Origin: Strongylocentrotus purpuratus
Taxonomy: Eukaryota > Echinodermata > Echinoidea > Camarodonta > Strongylocentrotidae
DNA: 64,000 nt
Direction of reading: 5' to 3'
NCBI RefSeq assembly: GCF_000002235.5
Contig: NW_022145611.1
Coordinates: 22,481,298 to 22,545,297 of the forward strand
The position numbers were made by a program, and so were the translations under genes. Shown piece after piece: positions 56,952-64,000 of the stretch (the first letter of the stretch is position 1; each line of letters starts with the position of its first letter). Under the pieces are notes generated by a model. The model made no database searches, was not told where the DNA came from, and saw nothing but the letters and a program-made list of their open reading frames with translations.

Positions 56952-59916
56952 ACACCATCCTGACTCCCATGAACACACCACTGAATCTACCAGGGAAAGT
57001 TATAATGCTACAATAAAAAATGCAATCCCTGTTCACTCATGCATAAAAGTTTGGTTTAATAAACCATGAAATTCACTCAGCAAATCATGAATGTATCATA
57101 TCACCCTCAATTTTGTAAGCTCCAAAGGATTTACCTCTCACGAATTGGAAGGCTAATTCTGCGCAACCTAATTTTCATACCCTTTACAAAATGAGCAGTG
57201 CTCACCCAAGCGTGAATTATTTTCGGACTTTTTGGTGTCATATGAAAGTTGAGTTTATGAGCTTTCCATACATATAAACCCTTTTCCCCAGAATCATATA
57301 TTTTTTTATTCGGCAGCCATTTCAAAAGTGTTTAGTTTTTTTGGGGACGCACTGTATAATGATGATAATAATATAAAAAAGATAAATTGATTTGTTATCA
57401 ATCTCAAATAGTTATTTAAGTCAATTGGGAGGAAGGGGGATTAGTAAAGAATTGGTATTGATAGTGAAGAAAATCTTACAGGCATAAGAATTGTGAGGGC
57501 TGTAATAACCGTAATACATCCAAACCGTTTAAGAAAGCAAGATAAGCAGGGAAAGCAAACTTCGATTAAAAAAATTTATCATTTAAAAGTCATCGTAGTT
57601 ATCACATTATCTTTGTACAGTAGATGTGTTTAAATGCGGGTAATTTTAAAAGGTGACTTTTCTTGGAAATTGTTGGCGTAACGACACTCTCGTTCCATTT
57701 ATGTTTCTCTCAGAGAATACAAGCTGGCGTCCTCTACATACTGATATCAACTCAATTTTCCAGACACCCTTCTCCCTGCAATGTTTCATCAGAGAACATT
57801 ATCTAGTCTTACAGTCACTAACCGTTTTAATCCAACTCCTTGTCAGTGTGCGATCTGCATGACAACGACTTATTAATATTGTTATCATCTGTTATATTCG
57901 ATTTGAAAATACTTTTTTTTTAATACTTGAAGGAGAGAGCAGTTTTATACCATCATCAATAGTATTTTCAAATTTACAGGAAGGAAGCCTGTATGTAGCC
58001 TTTGTGGCTTAACTTTTTCATGCACAGTCTGGGTTTAAAGACTAGTTGTAAAACCAGGGATATAGTAAGAAGACACGAATGTTCTTTGGCAGTAATCATT
58101 CATGTTCGAAAATGTGACTCTGCTCTGACCCTTTTGTCTGACCTTTGGGGATCGGGTCATCCGAACATGCGCGATTCCTAGGTCAAAATAGGTTCGTCTT
58201 TTGTGTGAGAAAAGGCAAATTATTAACTGTTCTTACCCCCTCTCTCTTCGATTCTTGAAGCCGTCAAAACCGTACACAAATAAATGAAACCTTGGGGTGC
58301 AGTCTGAAGGCACTCACGAATGTTCTCCGAACCACCACATCCGCGAGCAGTAGAATAACGGGGGTATAATATGAGCTTCTCAAGAGATTTAGGGGTGCAT
58401 GTGTACACCCCTCCCCTTCCTGGTATCCATCAAACACCCCTACCTCAGTGAGTTCAACTCCGCAGTATAAACAGGCACCACTGAAATCGTCTCCATGATA
58501 CTGAGATTTGTTTGTCTTATCTCTTCATATGCATGTATTTTCTATGCTGTTGATGTGTTTTTATATTGGATTCCTCAGAGAATTGAAAGTTTTAGATGAC
58601 AAAAAAAATTGATTATTGTTTGCTTACTTTTTCTCGATCCCCTATAGGCCTCTGTGTTTTCCAGCCCTAATTCCTATAGGCCACACGACCTGTCTCTTCC
58701 ACATCTCATAATTTATTCAACTTTTCTTTCTTTCATTTTATGAAAGTTTCTTTTAAAAAATGAAGCCACAATCGAGTAGTTTGATTATAGTCAGTTTTTT
58801 TTATTATTTGTTTTATTAGATAGTCAGCAATCGACTTTCTCTTGTGGTTGTATACTTTTCCTTCTCCTTATTATCCATCTGTCTATTTTTCATCACATCC
58901 CCCCTTTCCTTTCCTACCCTCTTCTAGGGCGATAAACATATTAGTAGATTTCTTTTTATAAACTGAGAGGGAGAACGTTATAGTGCCAAAACTACTTCAT
59001 GTAACAAATTTAAAAAACGAGTTTAAATTTAAATTTAAAAAACGCTTTAATTGCGTTTATTCAGAGAAACAATTGATAGCTAAGGCTTCCAATGTAAATT
59101 ACTTACTAATTCTGAATTAGTGTGAAAACAGAAGGAAACAGAAGAGATGATATAAACAAGGCTGAAAAAATGTAAGCTGGCTTAGTAACATGTAAATGAT
59201 AATCATACAAAAACGACAAATCCAGGGAAAGTAACCGGGCTACTTTGCCTGAAAATAAAATAGTTTTATGCTCACTTGCTTGAAGCCAAGAACCCAAGTA
59301 TACAATATTAACATGGTATCAGAAACATATTTTTCAAACATCAGAAAATAGCATAAATACATGTCTTTTAATTACAGCATCGAAGAATAACATTGGTGAG
59401 AGATGTACTGCTTACAAAATTCAGAAAAAATAGTTTAATAATTTCAAACTACCCATAACCTGTACAAATTCTAAGATATGTTGAGACTCTCCAGCATGTC
59501 GAGTAAAGTAAAGCAGTTATGTTAAGTGAGAATTTTCTGATGAAATATCATATTTTTATTAGTCGTACATTTAATTTACCTATATGGAAAATATTACTAA
59601 CATGACTTTTCTCTCATAAAAAAAATAACTGTGTGATTGAAAGACTCTCATCTATAATTATGTACTATTTTCTGAAAAAGATTTCAGGATTTTTTCACAT
59701 TTCAGATTAATCATTGCTATTACCACTTTAATCAAATCGATTAAGCCTAGTCACAATTTGTATAATTGATTAAAACTACAAGGTAGCAACAATTCTATTG
59801 CCGATTTATTTTTGATGCCTATTTACGATTCTTTTATACGGACAAAACTAGAACAGTATTAAACATCTGATTAGCAATTATGATTACTGACTTTAATACC
59901 AAGCATTTAATAAAAA

Positions 59917-59920
<4 letters not shown>
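56952..59920. other. No supported gene
   Basis: A possible Tc1/mariner-type end (GGGGACGCACTGTATA at 57342-57357) has no partner. ORFs near 57650-57860 exist on both strands but neither is convincing. The remainder is AT-rich. Confidence 0.4.
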
Positions 59921-59960
<40 letters not shown>

Positions 59961-59971
59961 CCTCTCTCTCT
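59918..59971. repeat. CT microsatellite
   Basis: CT run with one ACTCCCC interruption. Confidence 0.9.
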
Positions 59972-62900
59972 CTTATGATTTTGGTGTGCCGAATACCTCT
60001 CCCCAAATATACGTTGTTAAGTATCTTTAGGAGTCTTAATGACAAATGGGATCTTAAGAGCGGTTAAGTTATAATCCAGTTATAATCCAATGCTCTAGTA
60101 ATTAAACATATTTCGTACTCATCAATCAATCTGAAATTGGAAGTAGAAATCAATGACAAATTCACCATGATTTATCTTTCTCTATGATGAGAAACGTGGT
60201 TATAAATTCTTATAGAAAACCATATTCATATTACGTCAAAATATTAATTTCTTAAATGTGGAAAATGTATTGGGAGATAATATGCATTTCTTTCTATCCT
60301 TTTTCTATATATCTATTTTCATTCATTTCCGTCTTGAAAGATGACATTATTGAGAAAGATGTCTCCTTTTTTGTCTTTTTTTATTATGATTCAAAAAGTA
60401 TATTTCAAAGAATCTTGATTCTTAAATGAATGATTTTAAGTATTTAGTTTATATTCATATTTTTCATTTAATTCAACATCGACTGAGGAAAGACTCTTTA
60501 TACCAGTGGTAACCCTTTGTTTCCATTTTATTGGTCTATTTCCTTTTCTCAGATGGTTAAACGTTTTTGGGAAAAAATTCCCTTCTTTGAAATGAATATC
60601 AGTTTAGAGCCATTACATTTCATTAGTTCAACTCTTACTGGTATATAGACAGACTTTCCATACTTTATATGACTTTGTGACAAAATTAATCACAGCAAAT
60701 TATATCATGTGAGGTGTAACATGTCGTTTTTTGTATTTTCTATGTGGTAATATCGATATTGGGGAGGGGGCGGGAGGGGTAGTTCCTCTATCTCGCCCTT
60801 TTTTTTCATGGCTACGCCATCAGGAATGGTACTAGACATTGATAATGTGTCTCAATTTAGCAAATCGACTCAGACTGGTGATTTATGATCTTACTATTGA
60901 TGATTGGTTTGAGAGCTGATAAGCTGATATACATGACAGCCGTGAGATTAGCTTGTCTGTGCCTCAGTGTCAGAAATCTTACACTAATCTCTAACTAATC
61001 GCGGATTAATATTTTTCTCCGAGTTCCTTCCTAACTATTTTCTTCCCTCTGGCTCTCCCTTTCACTCCTATAGATCATGCCCCTGGGCAAAACATATCTC
61101 GTCTTCTCCTACGAATTGCGAGTTCATCAAAAGCTAATGAAACTTCATATCAAGTGTTTTCGTTTGATAAGTCCATAATTTTGCCTACTTTTTCAATGGA
61201 TGAATTTTTAGCAATCTTACATAATTTGAATTACTCATTCAAATCTTACTCACATGAGCTCGGTTTTGTAACGTAGAAATCGATATATTAAAACAAAAAC
61301 TTATCAATCCTAATATTTGCAACAAATCTAAATGATTTAGAAATGTGCGTTTTATACAATATAAGTCGATTTTAATTGTTCATTTATTACTAATAATACT
61401 CATACACGTAATCACCTACTTTTAAAACATAATATATTAGAATGATGCATGGGCGTTGCGACAGTAACATGTTTGTGTATCCAAGCTGATGATAACTTTT
61501 CAAAACCAAATTCCCTGTGAAAATAATGAACTTTTCATTTATAATTGAATGTTATTCTTTCTAAAAATGTGTAACTCAAAAATCTTGATGATTACATTTT
61601 GCTTTATCAATTTAGATACACCAGGGTCAATTTTGCAGGAAAAAAAATGCACATTTTCACAGATTCATAAAAAGACAATATCAATTACAATCAAATATAC
61701 AAACATCAAAACAAAAGATGAACCCGCAAAGGGGTTGATAAGAGAACCACAAAGGTTTATGGGGATAATCCTCTGCTTAAAACTACAATATCATAATACA
61801 ATAGCTTTTTTTATAAATTATACATTGAACACATACAAAACAAATATATACACATAATTATTACAAGTCTTTGAGTGGGGTGATTGGTAGTGGGGTGGTG
61901 TTACCAATCAATACAATATATATAGGGAATGAATAATAGGAAAGGAATGAAAGCACTTTTGATATATTTTTGTATGTGCGAAAGGAAGTATCATTATCTG
62001 ATCATGGCTGTGTTGTTTTGGTGTGAGTATTCTTAGCCTATAATGGTTATGGTATTTTCAAGAGTTCAAAGTGTCATCTTCTTGTAAGACATACCACGTG
62101 ACTCATTTACCCAGCATGCAATCTGAGGATAAGGTTTCAGAAATCGGAAGTGAACCTCGCCTAGTGGAATGATGGGATCAAAACGAACAGCATGTACTAA
62201 TTATCACTGATCACTCTTGTCTCGATATCACTTTCTACAAACAATCCTCCTCTCTAGGAATATCCTCCCAAAGTTCACCTCCAAGTTCAACGTGTCTCTA
62301 ACAACTTATTTACTATGAAATGAAGAATAAAAGTAAAAAGATGAAATAATATAATAATGTTATAATTCAAAACAAACACGATGCCATGAAACTGAACCAA
62401 AATCAATGATTGCTTTAAACATACTCAATTAAACGATTGATTTATGTAAATGTAATGTTATCATTATGATATTATCTTACAGAAACAGTGAGGCGAATGT
62501 CCTGTTAATAAAAAGAATGCTCATCGCAACAAAAATTAGGAAATGAAGCTGTTAAAAAGAACCCGAAAAGGTCGATTTACCTAAGTCATTACACAAGACA
62601 TCAGTTGTGGTTAAAATTAAAGATTTAAATCATTCACATCTGTAAAATATGTATAGGTCCTATTCGTTATTTGATAATAAAAAACAAAAGTTATGTGCGT
62701 TCATTTTTATGATAATGTATGGTGCGGTCTGACAGGCTGTTGATGCTCCTGAGACCGAAGAAGCGAGATTATTCATTGTCACACTTTACATGACTTGTAT
62801 AGAGCGGTTTCAGACCCGAAAAATAAATTGTATGATTAGGCCGTGCAGGTGTAACATGCACTAAACTGATTTTTAATTTGACGAGAAGACTGAATGTTCT

Positions 62901-64000
62901 TCAACCATTTTAGCGTGTGGTTGTATTCATTGCAAAGTATCCTGTCGGAGGAAACATGATTGTTTCTTATCGAATAATCTCAATCAACATCAACAAAATA
63001 ATGTTAATATCTTTAATCTAAAGCAATTCTAATGAACTGAGGAAGCTTATGACCTCTTAGCGTTCTTCGTGCTTCCAAAATAGTTTACCTGTTTATTTAA
63101 GCAATTCGTATCACATCCACGTTGGTAGATTTTAATCTGACTGGAAAGTGAGATGGAATATTTCTCGTCTGTAGGATCATGTGAAGGTAGGTGGTCTTTA
63201 TTATGACGATTCTAATAACACAGCTTTTAATACGGGAGGCCTTACTGTGTGAAAACGTTATGCGTATAATAAATTATGAGTCATGTTATTCTACCATCAC
63301 ACAGTCTTGGAAAATGCCCCTTTTCAGAGGAAATGTAAAATGTCGATTTATAGAAAAGGAGAATAAGATGAGAGGAGGAAACACGATAAGATCAGATACT
63401 TCTCATGTGCACGTGATTCAAATATGGATTGAAGTCATTGACCCATTTTTTGTCTCATAATGTTTGTTTTTATGGCATTTTTTCGCAAGTGATTGTAAGA
63501 AAACATCACCTGAAAACAGGCGGGAAATTGATTATGTCTGCCAAGCTCGCAGACAATCGTCTTACTTCTAGGGACCGGTTCACTAACCTCGTTTTTTCTT
63601 GTAATGAGAGTCGTAAAAAATCATAACCAATCCATACTCGAAAATCGTTTTTCATCATCGGTTTGTAAGGAATCTGACAAAATAGTAATGTGGACATGAT
63701 CTAGAGCATGAATGGACACACTTACTTCATGAATATGGTCAAATTCGTTGAAAAGCGATTGCAACTCAATTCCATTATAAGCCGCTGACCACTAGCCGAT
63801 GAATGACCAACTGACCACGGGGAACTCTCGGCTATACGTTTCGTGACATTGCTGATGGAGGCTCTCTGGTGTGAACTGCCAATCGTATTTATACGAGTTT
63901 AACGAAATTTCGTATATTCGTTATATCTCGATTTCATTCTTGCACCAGGAATTAATGCTGTCTCTCATACATACTATCCCAGTAAAACTTAATTCAATAC
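59972..64000. other. No supported gene
   Basis: AT-rich DNA with short ORFs (for example 61549-61857, 63191-63460 and 63506-63697) that show no recognisable domain or paired splice sites. A G-rich patch lies at 60760-60780. Confidence 0.4.

Noticed and set aside
57342..57357. Tc1/mariner-type terminal sequence GGGGACGCACTGTATA
   Set aside because: No matching second end was found, so the element cannot be delimited.
57653..57862. ORFs on both strands after a TTCTCTCAG acceptor-like site
   Set aside because: Competing short open frames on both strands, no partner exon and no recognisable protein pattern.

Overview
The window is metazoan nuclear DNA. It is AT-rich, and genes are split by GT-AG introns of 0.4 to 6.4 kb. 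It carries long CT/GA microsatellites, poly-C and poly-G runs, tRNA-derived SINEs with (TTA)n tails, non-LTR retrotransposon remnants and many terminal-inverted-repeat elements. This repeat mix resembles sea urchin genomes, so an echinoderm source is my best guess. That is an inference from repeat style; I could not run a search.

Layout. (1) Positions 1 to 29127, plus strand: the 3' part of a nesprin/SYNE-like gene. Nine coding exons with consistent phases (1489 residues) encode about three spectrin-like repeats split over exons, one 944-residue acidic exon, and a terminal exon with a KASH domain: a transmembrane helix and a short lumenal tail ending in PPPV. The protein would sit in the outer nuclear membrane and bind SUN proteins. 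Its introns hold DNA transposons, including a hAT-like element with about 0.8 kb inverted arms nested inside an older MITE. (2) 29128 to about 30670: the likely 3' UTR, with a cluster of Pumilio-type motifs and an AATAAA. (3) 30.7 to 38.4 kb: CT microsatellites, a 50-bp minisatellite and AT-rich DNA without clear genes. (4) 38.4 to 45 kb: an unassigned ORF, a 1.09 kb head-to-head pair of TTAA-flanked elements, LINE and SINE remnants and a MITE. (5) 45.7 to 47.3 kb, minus strand: a coiled-coil protein gene of unknown function with a clear 5' exon and two candidate downstream exons. (6) 48 to 57 kb: TTAA-flanked MITEs, a LINE 3' end with a duplicated tail, a hAT MITE with an 8-bp target duplication, an orphan coding exon at 54.84 to 55.03 kb, and a tRNA-derived SINE. 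(7) 57 to 64 kb: no supported gene.

No rRNA, functional tRNA, CRISPR or prokaryotic operon is present. The strongest leads are the nesprin KASH exon with an in-exon GTAAGT site just before the membrane helix, the acidic exon with a duplicated motif, the giant TTAA-centred palindrome, the nested hAT foldback element, and the two uncharacterised coding loci (46 to 47 kb minus; 54.8 to 55.0 kb plus).
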